Part shown: in pieces, positions 1 to 9,304 of the stretch
Numbering within the stretch: the first letter of the stretch is position 1
Layout: every line of letters begins with the position of its first letter
Source: Nocardia kruczakiae NBRC 101016
GTDB lineage: Bacteria > Actinomycetota > Actinomycetes > Mycobacteriales > Mycobacteriaceae
Assembly: GCF_001612965.1 (NCBI RefSeq)
Contig: NZ_BDBL01000044.1
Span: 1-64,000, forward strand
DNA: 64,000 nucleotides
Direction: 5' to 3'
Notes under the pieces: generated by a model
What the model saw: the letters and a program-made list of their open reading frames with translations, nothing else
Told to the model about the DNA's origin: nothing
The model's database searches: none
Position numbers and translations under genes: made by a program

Positions 1-686
1 TGATCGGGGCCGCCCCGGACCCCGACCGCGGCACTGAGCTGGGCGTGCAGCGCGGCCAGGCCGGAGCGGTCCAGCAGCGCGGCGTCGCCGTTGCCGCGGC
101 CCGCGACGGCCAGCCGCGCCGAGACCGGGAGGATCTCGGGCTCGGCGCCGAGTGCCCGGGCGAGCATGGCGGTATCGCGATCCAGTACCGAGCGCCAGTC
201 GGGATGAGCGTGAACTCCGTTCATGGCGAACAGGATTCGTGTTCCCGCCGCCTGCAAGCGTGCCACCGGGTCGAGCAGTGCGGCGCCGACCGCGGCGCCC
301 GGATCCACCAGCACCAGCGCCACCGCCGGACCGCTGCCGGGGCCGAAATCGGTGGCGGCGAGCAGGGTTGCCGGGTCGGTGACCGGATCGGTGAGTGCCA
401 CGCGCGGTTCGAAGCGGGACAGCTCGGTGCGCAGCAGCGTGGTGTTGGCGTCGTCCGGCCCGATGACGGTCACCGGAACCGACTGTGCCACACCAGGTTC
501 CGAACCCGCCGCGGTAGATCCGCGCGGCGCGGGGCCCGATTCGGCCGGAACCGTGCGCAGCAGCGCGCCGCCCTGCGGATTCCACCGCTCGACGACGGCC
601 AGCACCTCGGGATCCACGCCGGCGATAACGCCCGCCCGCCGGCCGTTCAGCTCGACCGGCGCACCGGGTACCTCACAGTCCGGCAC
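1..686 (-). CDS. Dynamin-like/pseudo-GTPase partner protein (partial, runs off window)
   Basis: An open frame begins at a GTG (684-686) that overlaps the end of the upstream GTPase gene by 14 nt and continues without a stop to the window edge, so only the N-terminal ~228 residues are visible. The frame is aligned like a small GTPase: a stretch VTVIGPDDANTTLL sits where a P-loop would be, but it lacks the GK[ST] signature, and the segment FAMNGVHAHPDW sits where the N-K-x-D base-recognition motif would be and lacks it too. Translational coupling to the neighbouring intact GTPase suggests a paired complex in which this partner does not hydrolyse GTP itself. Paired dynamin-like proteins (IniA/IniC type) are known in mycobacteria; membership of this protein in that group is inference from context. 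Confidence 0.6.
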   Translation of the reverse strand, partial: MPDCEVPGAPVELNGRRAGVIAGVDPEVLAVVERWNPQGGALLRTVPAESGPAPRGSTAAGSEPGVAQSVPVTVIGPDDANTTLLRTELSRFEPRVALTDPVTDPATLLAATDFGPGSGPAVALVLVDPGAAVGAALLDPVARLQAAGTRILFAMNGVHAHPDWRSVLDRDTAMLARALGAEPEILPVSARLAVAGRGNGDAALLDRSGLAALHAQLSAAVGVRGGPD

Positions 687-1776
687 TGCTCATCCGCTCC
701 CACATCCGCATATATCCGTTGTGCAACCTGATCGCGGCGCGGCGGGCGGCGGCCGGCATATCGCTGGCGGCCACCGCGCGCCAGCGCTGGGCGCGGACCA
801 GCGCGTCGTCGGCGTCCGCCGGCGTCGCGGACGGATATCCGGCCGCGAGATGGCGGACCTCCGGGCGGGCCAGACCGGCCTGCTGCGCGGTCCACAACGC
901 CTCGTCACCGGCCAGATAATCCTCGATCAGATCGCGGGCCCGCCCGCCGTCACCCTGCGGGATCGCGCGGGCTGCGATGCGAGCCAGATCGTCGAGCAGA
1001 TCGCCGCCGCGCAGGGCCGCGATCTGCTCGTAGCGCTGATGCAGGCGCGCGTGCACCGGATCGATCCCGCTCACGGCATGCAGCAACTGCAGCAACTGCT
1101 GCGGTCCCAGCTCCGGTTCGTAGCGCAGCGCGACCAGCGCGCAGCTCACCCCGTGCAGGCCCCAGCGCTCCAGCAGCGCCCGGCGTTCGGCCACATCTGG
1201 GCCGGCCGAGCGGTCGACGAACAGTTCCGGGGAGAGCGTGAGCTCGGCGCCACCACCGGCCGCATGGCGGCGCAGCGTGCGCAGATCGTCGTCGCTCGGT
1301 GTGCCCGCACGGGTGCGGACCGCGAGTTCGGCGACCATCGGGGCCACCGGCACACCCAGCCCGTGCGCCGCCTGATCGGCGGCCACCACCGCATCGCCCC
1401 AGCGCGAGCCCACGGCATCGGCCTTGTTGAGTACGACCATCGTGGTGTCGGGCCGCAAGGATTCGAGAACGCGGCGATCGGCGGCCTGCAGCGAACCCGC
1501 GAGCACATAGACGACGAGATCGGCGTCGAGCACCGGATCCGGCACGCCCGGCTGATCCACCGGCGCGGTCTCCTCGGCCGACATCAGGGCCAGCGCCCGC
1601 AACAGCGTCGATTTTCCGGCACCGGCCCGGCCGGTGACCTGAATCCGCAGCGGCCGCCGGAAGGCCACGGCCGCACTCGCCAGCTGGTCGGCGATTCCCG
1701 GTGCGGACCCGGCGCCGATCCGCACCGTGGCGATGAGTTGCTCGAGTTCCGGTGTGGGCCCGCCGTGGTCGTTCAC
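673..1776 (-). CDS. Dynamin-like / small GTPase domain protein
   Basis: 367 residues from a GTG at 1774-1776; upstream in-frame starts give an N-terminus with no coding character, so this start is preferred. GTPase motifs are visible: P-loop GRAGAGKS (residues 49-56), a D-x-V-V-Y-V segment (about 86-91) and the base-specificity motif NKAD (117-120). The C-terminal two thirds are alpha-helical and Leu/Ala/Arg-rich with no transmembrane segment. It is upstream of and overlaps a second GTPase-like gene with degenerate motifs, so the two are very probably co-translated. In mycolate-containing actinomycetes such pairs are usually annotated as dynamin-family proteins and are thought to act on membranes; the specific role here is unknown. 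Confidence 0.7.
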   Translation of the reverse strand: MNDHGGPTPELEQLIATVRIGAGSAPGIADQLASAAVAFRRPLRIQVTGRAGAGKSTLLRALALMSAEETAPVDQPGVPDPVLDADLVVYVLAGSLQAADRRVLESLRPDTTMVVLNKADAVGSRWGDAVVAADQAAHGLGVPVAPMVAELAVRTRAGTPSDDDLRTLRRHAAGGGAELTLSPELFVDRSAGPDVAERRALLERWGLHGVSCALVALRYEPELGPQQLLQLLHAVSGIDPVHARLHQRYEQIAALRGGDLLDDLARIAARAIPQGDGGRARDLIEDYLAGDEALWTAQQAGLARPEVRHLAAGYPSATPADADDALVRAQRWRAVAASDMPAAARRAAIRLHNGYMRMWERMSSAGL

Positions 1777-2215
1777 GAAGCCCGGCGAAGCGCTGGTTGC
1801 TGTGGCTCTCGACACGGGTGATACCCCCTTCCGGCGGCAAATTCTGTCAGAAGACGCGCCGGTTGTCGGCATCGACCGCGGATTCACCGGCACGTTCGAT
1901 CGCCGTTGTGCCACACGGAGATGTGTCATCGATCACACGAAACGGCTTGTCCGAGCCCGTGACCGGCGACGATGGCGCGCGACACGACGAACACCACCGC
2001 TGAGCGGTACTGACGGCGGAATTGGGAATGTTTCCGGCAAAACGGTGGTTGTTCTTGTGTCACAGCATAATTCGACAGTGTCGGACTAACGGGTCACGGA
2101 TTCGATCACCTACGCTGAATCCGCCGGCGGCACCGCCGGTGCGCGGCCTCGGCGGTGTGGACCCCGGGCGACCGTGCGCCTGTGCGCCGGTCCCGTGGAT
2201 CCGAAGGAGGTTGCG

Positions 2216-3571
2216 ATGAGCGTCAAGGTGGACGTCATCGGTGACGACGGCACCACCGTCGCGACGAAGAACGATCGGCCGCTGCCGCCGTCGCAGGACC
2301 CCTTCTATCGCGCACCCGCCGGCATTGCCACGCACGCACCCGGAACCGTCCTGCGCAGCCGTCCCGTGCAGATCGCGCTCCTGGGCCTGATTCCGCAGCG
2401 CGTGACCGCATGGCAACTGCTGTACCGCAGCAACGACCTGCACGGTCGTGCGGAGGTCGCGGTGACCACCGTGTTGTTGCCCGCCGATGCCGAACCCGGC
2501 GAACGCCGCCCGCTGCTGGCCTTCGAATCGGCGATCGACGCCGTCAGCGAGCGATGCGCCCCCTCCTATGCCCTGCGCCGCGGGGCCGTCGTCCCGGGCT
2601 CGATCACCCAGCTCGAACTGCTGCTCGTCGCCAACGCGCTGCGGCGCGGCTGGGCGGTGAGCATCGCCGATCACGAGGGACCGGACGGCCGTTTCGGCGC
2701 GCCCCGCGAACCCGGCTACCGCTCCCTCGACGGCATTCGCGCCGCCATGCACTTCCGCCCGCTGGGGCTCGGTATCGACACGCCGGTCGTGGTGTGGGGC
2801 TACTCCGGCGGCGGGATGGCCGGATCATGGCTGGTCGAGATGGCTCCCACCTATGCGCCCGAGCTGACCATCGCCGGTGCGGTGCTCGGCGCGCCGGTCG
2901 GTGACCCGGGTGAGGTGTTCATCCGGCTGAACGGCGGCCGCTACGCCGGCTTCCCGGCGATCGTGATCTCGGCGCTGCGCCAGGTGTATCCGGCGCTGGG
3001 CGAGGTTCTCGACGGCCGCATCAGCACCGCCGGGGAACGACTGCTCGAGCGCGCCGCCCAGCTGCCGCCGATCGTGGCGCTGGCCCGGCTGGCCGGCCAG
3101 GACGTGAGCAAATACCTCGACCGGCCACTGGAGGAGGTACTGAGCACCCCCGCGATGTGCGACATGTTCGACGATATGCGCCTCGGACAGCACACCCCGC
3201 ACTGTCCGATCCTGGTGATCCAGCCGCTGCACGATCGCATCATCGACGTGTCGTGTATCGATGCGCAGGTCGAGCGCTATCGCGCGGGCGGCGCCGCCGT
3301 CGGCTACCTGCGCGACCGGCTGAGCGACCACTTCACGCTCTTACCGCTGGCCACGCCCCTGAGTCTGGCCTGGCTGGCCGACCGCATCGCCGGCCTCCCG
3401 GTCACCGACGCCGACACCGAGACGCGGACCGTCTGGTCGGTCGTGGCGTCCCCGTCGCGCTGGCGCGGTCTGGTCGAGCTGGCCGGTACCGCGGGCCGGA
3501 TGCTGCTGGGCCTGCCGCTGGGCAAGCAGAGCGAACCGCAACTACCCGACGAGCAGCCGCTCGCCGCCTGA
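2216..3571 (+). CDS. Lipase family protein (secretory-lipase type alpha/beta hydrolase)
   Basis: 451 residues from ATG 2216, chosen because GAAGGAGG lies 6-8 nt upstream; an earlier ATG-frame extension lacks coding character. The nucleophile elbow GYSGGG (nt about 2800-2817) and the general layout (N-terminal LPADAEPGERRPLLAFES, a long lid region, then LVIQPLHDRIIDVSCID with the acid and SDHFTL with the histidine) match the LIP/secretory-lipase family (PF03583), which hydrolyses triacylglycerols or other esters. There is no obvious signal peptide, so export, if any, would be unconventional. It stands alone between the GTPase pair and trmB. The family assignment is firm; the substrate is not known. 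Confidence 0.8.
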   Translation: MSVKVDVIGDDGTTVATKNDRPLPPSQDPFYRAPAGIATHAPGTVLRSRPVQIALLGLIPQRVTAWQLLYRSNDLHGRAEVAVTTVLLPADAEPGERRPLLAFESAIDAVSERCAPSYALRRGAVVPGSITQLELLLVANALRRGWAVSIADHEGPDGRFGAPREPGYRSLDGIRAAMHFRPLGLGIDTPVVVWGYSGGGMAGSWLVEMAPTYAPELTIAGAVLGAPVGDPGEVFIRLNGGRYAGFPAIVISALRQVYPALGEVLDGRISTAGERLLERAAQLPPIVALARLAGQDVSKYLDRPLEEVLSTPAMCDMFDDMRLGQHTPHCPILVIQPLHDRIIDVSCIDAQVERYRAGGAAVGYLRDRLSDHFTLLPLATPLSLAWLADRIAGLPVTDADTETRTVWSVVASPSRWRGLVELAGTAGRMLLGLPLGKQSEPQLPDEQPLAA

Positions 3572-3672
3572 CGCCCGGCTCCGCACCCCTCGGCAACCCA
3601 GCCTGACCCGGGATTTCCCTCCTCGACGCGGTCGATTGCGGCCCTGATCATCGAATACTGGACAATGGAGCC

Positions 3673-4467
3673 GTGAACGACGCCGCGAACGACACCGCTG
3701 GTAGCGACGGGGCCGGAGGCGGCAGCTTGCGTAACCATGAAGGCCCTGGCCCCGGCCGTGAGTCCTCCCGCCTCTACCCACGGGTAACGAGCTTCCGCTC
3801 GCGTCGTGGCGCGCTGACCGCGACCCAGCAGCAATCCTGGGAGCGGATGTGGCCGCGCATCGGGCGCGAGGTGAGCGACGAACCGCTCGACGCCGCCGCC
3901 TGGTTCGGCCGGACCGCGCCCCTGATCATCGAGATCGGCTGTGGCACGGGGACCGCGACCGCGGCGATGGCCCAGGCCGAGCCGCAGTTCGACCTGATCG
4001 GCATCGAGGTGTACAAACCCGGCCTGGCCCAGCTGGTGCAGCGGATCGAGCGGGAGGGCATCGAGAACATCCGGCTGCTGCGCGGCGATGCCGTCGACGT
4101 CCTCGAGCACATGATTGCCAAGGATTCGCTAGCGGGTGTGCGAGTCTTCTTCCCGGACCCCTGGCCGAAGGCGCGCCACCACAAGCGCCGGCTGCTGCAG
4201 CCCGCGACGATGACCCTGATCGCCAGCCGCCTGCAGCGCGGCGGAATTCTGCACGTAGCCACCGACCATGCCGGCTACGCCGAACACATCGCCGAGGTGG
4301 GCGCGGGAGAACCGCAGCTCGTAGGCCTGAACGAGGCCACCGGCGGCGATGCGGAACACCCCGGAACCGATACGGTGATCGGTCTCGAACGCCCGGTGAC
4401 GAAGTTCGAGAGCAAGGCGCATCGAGCCGGAAGCGCCATCACCGAGTTCATTTGGGGGAAGATCTAG
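3673..4467 (+). CDS. trmB: tRNA (guanine-N7-)-methyltransferase
   Basis: 264 residues from GTG 3673. The SAM-binding motif EIGCGTG (87-93) and the TrmB hallmark FFPDPWPKARHHKRR (about 160-174) are both present, identifying the enzyme that methylates G46 in the tRNA variable loop. The ~40-residue Gly/Asp-rich N-terminal tail is longer than in the E. coli enzyme and is typical of actinobacterial versions. It is followed after 2 nt by the NYN protein and then mmpL3, reproducing the trmB / Rv0207c-like / mmpL3 order of M. tuberculosis, so the three genes probably share a transcript. Confidence 0.95.
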   Translation: MNDAANDTAGSDGAGGGSLRNHEGPGPGRESSRLYPRVTSFRSRRGALTATQQQSWERMWPRIGREVSDEPLDAAAWFGRTAPLIIEIGCGTGTATAAMAQAEPQFDLIGIEVYKPGLAQLVQRIEREGIENIRLLRGDAVDVLEHMIAKDSLAGVRVFFPDPWPKARHHKRRLLQPATMTLIASRLQRGGILHVATDHAGYAEHIAEVGAGEPQLVGLNEATGGDAEHPGTDTVIGLERPVTKFESKAHRAGSAITEFIWGKI

Positions 4468-4469
4468 AT

Positions 4470-5225
4470 ATGAGTCTCAGGGAGATGGCCCAGCCGGCCG
4501 ACGAGGTTGCCGGAACAGTGCGCGGCGACGAATCGGACGTCGTCGCCGGTGCGGCGACCCCCGCGACGCCGGTCGCCGAACCCACCGGGGTGCGACGGGT
4601 GCTGCTGGTGTGGGACGCGCCGAATCTGGATATGGGCCTGGGCGCCATCCTCGGCGGCCGTCCCACCGCGGCCTACCGGCCGCGCTTCGACGCACTCGGC
4701 CGCTGGCTGCTGGCCCGCACCGCCGAGCTCTCGGCCGGCAGCACGCAGCGCATCGAACCCGAGGCCACGGTCTTCACCAATATCGCCCCCGGGACCGCCG
4801 ATGTGGTGCGTCCGTGGGTCGAGGCGCTGCGCAACGTCGGCTACGCCGTCTTCGCGAAACCGAAGATCGATGAGGATTCCGACGTCGACAGCGACATGCT
4901 GGCACATATCCAGTTACGCCGTAGCGGAGCCGGTCTCGCGGGGATCATGGTGGCCTCCGCGGACGGTCAGGCCTTCCGCGAACCGCTCGAGGAGGTCGCG
5001 GCGACCGGGGTTCCGGTCCAGGTGCTCGGATTTCGCGAGCACGCGAGTTGGGCTGTCACGTCCGATATCCTCGATTTCGTCGACCTCGAGGACATCCCGG
5101 GCGTGTTCCGTGAACCGCTGCCCCGGGTCAGCCTCGACTCGCTGCCCGACGAGGGAGCCTGGCTGCAGCCCTTCCGGCCGCTGTCCGCACTGCTCACCTC
5201 CCGCCCCGCTCAAGGAGTCGCTTAG
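4470..5225 (+). CDS. NYN domain protein (Rv0207c-like)
   Basis: 251 residues from ATG 4470, two bases after the trmB stop. After a ~40-residue disordered N-terminus, the sequence VLLVWDAPNLDM (D49, N52) begins an NYN/PIN-like fold; further acidic residues at D138, D140, D142 (DVDSDM) and D165 (ASADGQAF) complete a metal-binding set typical of NYN RNases. The family's usual activity is RNA cleavage, but activity has not been shown for this actinobacterial branch to my knowledge. Its stop codon overlaps the mmpL3 GTG by one base, implying translational coupling; the conserved linkage to trmB and mmpL3 in mycobacteria is the main clue to function. Confidence 0.8.
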   Translation: MSLREMAQPADEVAGTVRGDESDVVAGAATPATPVAEPTGVRRVLLVWDAPNLDMGLGAILGGRPTAAYRPRFDALGRWLLARTAELSAGSTQRIEPEATVFTNIAPGTADVVRPWVEALRNVGYAVFAKPKIDEDSDVDSDMLAHIQLRRSGAGLAGIMVASADGQAFREPLEEVAATGVPVQVLGFREHASWAVTSDILDFVDLEDIPGVFREPLPRVSLDSLPDEGAWLQPFRPLSALLTSRPAQGVA

Positions 5226-8200
5226 TGTTCACCCGCTGGGGCGAGCTGGTCCACAAGTTCCGCTACACCGTGCTGGGTGTAGCGGTGGCCGCACTTCTCG
5301 CCCTGGGGGCGTACGGATTCGGTCTGGAAAACCACCTGAGCTCCAGCGGCTGGTTCGACCCCGGAGCGGAGTCTTCGCAGGCCGCGGTGCTCAAGGACGA
5401 GGTCTACGGCCGCGATCACATGTCCGATGTGATCGCGCTCTACACCGCGCCCGACGGTAAGACCATCGACGACCCGGAGTTCGGGCGCAAGATCACCGAC
5501 AATCTCAACAGTCTGCCCCGGGAACATCCGGACCAGATCAGCAAGGTCAACGTCGCGTACTGGAAGACCGAGACCGGCGATTGGAGCGCCTCGGCCACCG
5601 GTAGCAAGGACAAGAAGTACGCGTTCGCGTCGGTCGCCATCAAGGGCGACGACGACACGACCACGATGAACAACTATCGCGCGGTCAAGGACGCCTTCTA
5701 TATCCCGGGCGTCGATGTCCAGCTCGCGGGCATGCAGCCGGTCGCCGGCACGCTGAACGACACCATCGCCTCGGACCAGAAGCGCATGGAGATGCTGGCC
5801 ATCCCGGCCGTCGCGGTCCTGCTGTTCTTCATCTTCGGCGGTATCGTCGCCGCGGCTCTGCCGCTGATCATCGGCGGGCTCACCGTCCTCGGCGCCAACG
5901 GCATCGTCATGGCGATCACCCACGTCACCGAGGTGAACTCGTTCGTCGGGGCCGTGGTGTCGATGATCGGCCTGGGTCTGGCGATCGACTACGGACTCTT
6001 CATAGTCAGCCGGTTCCGCGAGGAACTGGCCGAGGGATACACCACCCGCCAGGCCGTGCGCCGATCGGTGATGACCGCCGGACGCACGGTCACCTTCTCG
6101 GCGACCATGATCATCGCCGCCAGCGCCGGCATGCTGCTGTTCCCGCAGGGCTTCCTGAAATCGGTGGCCTACGGGACCATCGCGACCGTGCTGTTGGCCG
6201 CGCTGGCCTCGCTCACCATCCTGCCCGCGCTGCTGTCCATTCTCGGACCGCGCGTGGACGCGCTGGGATTCAAGCGGTTCCGCAAGACCAAGACCGCCGA
6301 AGAGGTGGAGAACGGTTTCTGGGGCCGCACCACGCAGTGGGTGATGAAGCATCCGCTGAAGGTGGCGGTGCCGCTGTGCATCATCCTGCTGCTGCTGATC
6401 ATTCCGGTGAAGAACCTGAAGTTCGGCGGCATCAGCGAAACCTATCTGCCGCCGGACAATCCGACCCGCATGGCGCAGGAGAAGTTCGACGAGATCTTCC
6501 CGCTGCGCCAGACCGACCCGATCCAGCTGGTCATCACCACCCAGAACACCAGCGAGATCAAGGCCATCCTCGACGAGGCCAGCGGCGCCCCCGGGCTCAC
6601 CGATCCGTTCGGCACCCCGGGCATCCCGCCGAACGGCTCCGATGTCTGGGTGTCCGAGGCGACCATGGCGCCGGACGCCGACGTCGAGGACACGATCGCC
6701 TACCTGCGCTCGATCCACGTCCCCGACGATGTGGATCTGATGGTCGGCGGACAGCCGGTGCTGATGCAGGACAGTATCGATTCACTGCTGGATCGCATGC
6801 CGCTGATGATCGTGCTGGTCGTCTTCGTGACGACGCTGCTGATGTTCTTGACCTTCGGATCGCTGGTGCTGCCGATCAAGGCGGCGTTGATGAGCGCCCT
6901 GGGACTCGGGTCCACGCTCGGCATCCTGACCTGGATCTTCGTCGACGGCCACGGCGCCGGACTGCTCAATTTCACCCCGCAACCGATCATGTCGCCGGTG
7001 CTGGTGCTGATCATGGCGGTGATCTACGGCCTGTCCACCGACTACGAGGTCTTCCTGCTCTCCCGCATGGTGGAAACGCGCGCCCAGGGCGCGAGCACCA
7101 CCGAGTCGGTGCGCAGCGGAACCGCGCAGACCGGTCGCATCATCACCGCGGCGGCACTGATCCTGCTCGTGGTCGTCGGTGCGTTCGCCTTCTCCGATCT
7201 GGTGATGATGCAGTACATCGCCTACGGCATGATGGCCGCGCTGTTCATCGACGCCACCGTCCTGCGCATGCTGCTCGTTCCCGCGACCATGAAACTGCTG
7301 GGCGACGACTGCTGGTGGGCCCCGGCCTGGATGAAGCGCATCCAGCAGCGCATCGGCCTGGGCGAACCCATCCTCGACGACGAGCGTCCCGGCACCGGCG
7401 AGGTCGTCGACCTGGTCAAGACCACACCGGTGACCGATCCGGTGACCATGCAGCTGCCGCAACTGCCCGACGGGACGCCGAAGGGTCCGCGCAAGCCGCG
7501 GCGGTTGAAATTCCTGCGTGTCGATCCGGAGGCGCCGACCGAGCAGCTGGATCGCATCGATCTCACCGCGGCCGGCACCTCCACGCGGGCGACTCGTGCC
7601 AAGAGCGCCGCGTCGCCGCGGGCCGAGAGCCCCACACAGTCACGAGCCAAGGGCATCGACCGGCCTCGCGCCGGGAGTTCCGAACCGACCCGGGCCGAGG
7701 GCTCCGAGCCGTCGGCGTCGCGGAGTGGGGGGCCCACGGCGCGGACCGGCGAGCCGGCGAAACAGCGGGCAGCGGAATCCGTTGCGTCCTCGGACGCCGG
7801 GGCCCAGAAGTCCGACTCGTCCGCATCGGAGCAGCCGGGCAAGGCCGAGAAGCCTGGGAGGACCGAGAAGCCGGGGAAGGCCGAGAAGTCCGCGAAGCGC
7901 AAGCGTTTCGGCTTCCGCCGGTCGGACTCCGGCGCAGATGCGCCGTCGGCCGATTCGGGCAATGCCTCGCCCGACGACCACGCCGACGACGCCTCCGATG
8001 GCACCGCGAATCAGGCACCGCCTGCCGCCTCGGGCTCCGGCGACGCCGCTGCGGCACACCCGCCGACGGGTCCGGAGGGTGGTCGCTCGTCAACCTCGCC
8101 GCAAACGCCGGGCATCCGCTCCTCGCGCGTGCTGCCCCCGCCGGCCCGCCCGCAGCCGCCGCGCGCCTCCGGCGGTTCCGGTGTCCTCGGTGGTTCCGGT

Positions 8201-9238
8201 GTCATCAACGAATCCGGTGTCATCGGCGCCGGTCCCTCCGCCGGGGACGAGGCAGGCCGTGGCCCGGGAACGTCCGAACCGGCCTCGATGCCGAGGCGTC
8301 CCGCGGCGGATCGTGACGGCACTCCCGAATCCCACGTGCCGCAAGCACCTTCGGCACCGCCCTCGGTGTCGCTGCCCGGTTCGGATACCGCGCCGAACCG
8401 TGGCGTGGTGCGGCCGCCGCAGGTCGTGCGCCCCGGTATGCCGCCTCGGACCGTGCCCGCCCCGGACACCGCCCCCGATGCCACCGATTCGGTGCCGCCG
8501 ACGGCACCGGTCGGCACCACGCCGCGGGTCCTGCCGCCGAAACCGTCGAAGGTTCCGCCGCATCCGTCGGTCCGCGCCCAGCTCTATCGTCCGGACGCCC
8601 CGCCGTACCACCCGGGACAGCCGCCTGCCCAGGGCCCCGGGCAGACACCGGACGCCGGACGCCCCCAGCAGGGCCCCGACCGGACGCAGCGTGTCGCCCC
8701 CGAAGGACGCCCTCCCGCCGTGCAGCCGCCGCGCCGGATCCCGCCCGATGGCATGCGCCATTCATCTACGCGGACAACGGAATCCGGGCCCGGCAGTGTG
8801 CCCCCCGGTATGTCCCGGGAGCCGAAGGACGCGGAGGCGACCCAGGAGCTGCACGAACCCGCGAATCAGGGAAACCTGCCACCGGCCGGCGGCCCCAACG
8901 CTCCCGCTCCGGGCCCCCGAGGAGACCTCGGCTCGGCGATGTCGCACGGTCCGCGGCAGACCACGTCCGACCCCGGGGAACCCGCGGCGTCGACGGCGCC
9001 GGAGGCTGAGAGCCCCACGCCCGCAGCCGAATCCGATGCCTCCGGAAATCCGGCCGACCACCCCGCCGGGCCAGGTGGGGACAACCGCAACAACATCGAA
9101 CAGTGGATGGCGGACCTCCGCTCCTCCCGCCGCCGCCCCGAGCCGGAACCGGCCGATCCCGACGACGAGGGTAAGCACCGCACCAGCGGCCGCACGGTGA
9201 GCGTCAACGAACTGCTGCGCCGCCAGAACCGGGACTGA
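5225..9238 (+). CDS. mmpL3: MmpL3-type RND transporter (trehalose monomycolate flippase) with very long C-terminal tail
   Basis: 1337 residues from GTG 5225, overlapping the previous stop by one base. Residues 1-~710 form the RND/MmpL core: one N-terminal TM, a periplasmic domain, five TMs, a second periplasmic domain and a TM bundle. The two proton-relay Asp-Tyr pairs are present as LAIDYGLF (D255-Y256) and LSTDYEVF (D606-Y607). MmpL3 exports trehalose monomycolate for the mycolate outer membrane. From about residue 715 to the end the protein is a low-complexity, Pro/Ser/Gly/Ala-rich cytoplasmic tail of ~620 residues with short internal repeats (KAEKPGRTEKPGKAEK; GGSGVLGGSGVI), far longer than the tail of the 944-residue M. 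tuberculosis protein. It closes with a conserved-looking segment, RTVSVNELLRRQNRD. A hairpin follows the stop. Confidence 0.93.
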   Translation: MFTRWGELVHKFRYTVLGVAVAALLALGAYGFGLENHLSSSGWFDPGAESSQAAVLKDEVYGRDHMSDVIALYTAPDGKTIDDPEFGRKITDNLNSLPREHPDQISKVNVAYWKTETGDWSASATGSKDKKYAFASVAIKGDDDTTTMNNYRAVKDAFYIPGVDVQLAGMQPVAGTLNDTIASDQKRMEMLAIPAVAVLLFFIFGGIVAAALPLIIGGLTVLGANGIVMAITHVTEVNSFVGAVVSMIGLGLAIDYGLFIVSRFREELAEGYTTRQAVRRSVMTAGRTVTFSATMIIAASAGMLLFPQGFLKSVAYGTIATVLLAALASLTILPALLSILGPRVDALGFKRFRKTKTAEEVENGFWGRTTQWVMKHPLKVAVPLCIILLLLIIPVKNLKFGGISETYLPPDNPTRMAQEKFDEIFPLRQTDPIQLVITTQNTSEIKAILDEASGAPGLTDPFGTPGIPPNGSDVWVSEATMAPDADVEDTIAYLRSIHVPDDVDLMVGGQPVLMQDSIDSLLDRMPLMIVLVVFVTTLLMFLTFGSLVLPIKAALMSALGLGSTLGILTWIFVDGHGAGLLNFTPQPIMSPVLVLIMAVIYGLSTDYEVFLLSRMVETRAQGASTTESVRSGTAQTGRIITAAALILLVVVGAFAFSDLVMMQYIAYGMMAALFIDATVLRMLLVPATMKLLGDDCWWAPAWMKRIQQRIGLGEPILDDERPGTGEVVDLVKTTPVTDPVTMQLPQLPDGTPKGPRKPRRLKFLRVDPEAPTEQLDRIDLTAAGTSTRATRAKSAASPRAESPTQSRAKGIDRPRAGSSEPTRAEGSEPSASRSGGPTARTGEPAKQRAAESVASSDAGAQKSDSSASEQPGKAEKPGRTEKPGKAEKSAKRKRFGFRRSDSGADAPSADSGNASPDDHADDASDGTANQAPPAASGSGDAAAAHPPTGPEGGRSSTSPQTPGIRSSRVLPPPARPQPPRASGGSGVLGGSGVINESGVIGAGPSAGDEAGRGPGTSEPASMPRRPAADRDGTPESHVPQAPSAPPSVSLPGSDTAPNRGVVRPPQVVRPGMPPRTVPAPDTAPDATDSVPPTAPVGTTPRVLPPKPSKVPPHPSVRAQLYRPDAPPYHPGQPPAQGPGQTPDAGRPQQGPDRTQRVAPEGRPPAVQPPRRIPPDGMRHSSTRTTESGPGSVPPGMSREPKDAEATQELHEPANQGNLPPAGGPNAPAPGPRGDLGSAMSHGPRQTTSDPGEPAASTAPEAESPTPAAESDASGNPADHPAGPGGDNRNNIEQWMADLRSSRRRPEPEPADPDDEGKHRTSGRTVSVNELLRRQNRD

Positions 9239-9245
9239 TCCCCTC

Positions 9246-9277
9246 GCGCGGGCCGGAGTTCCCGTACCGGCCCGCGC
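9246..9277 (+). terminator. Hairpin terminator after mmpL3
   Basis: A perfect 11-bp stem (GCGCGGGCCGG at 9246-9256 with CCGGCCCGCGC at 9267-9277) and a 10-nt loop lie 8 nt beyond the mmpL3 stop. There is no U-tract, as is common in high-GC actinobacteria. Confidence 0.7.
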
Positions 9278-9304
9278 CCGGGCTCACGGCTCTACCATGC
9301 CCTC

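Noticed and set aside
223..1821. 532-codon plus-strand frame opposite the GTPase pair
   Set aside because: The minus strand carries recognisable GTPase motifs; the plus frame is Arg/Ala/Pro-rich without domains.
5222..6718. Long minus-strand frame opposite the 5' half of mmpL3
   Set aside because: Same GC-bias artefact; Arg/Gly/His-rich translation with no motifs.
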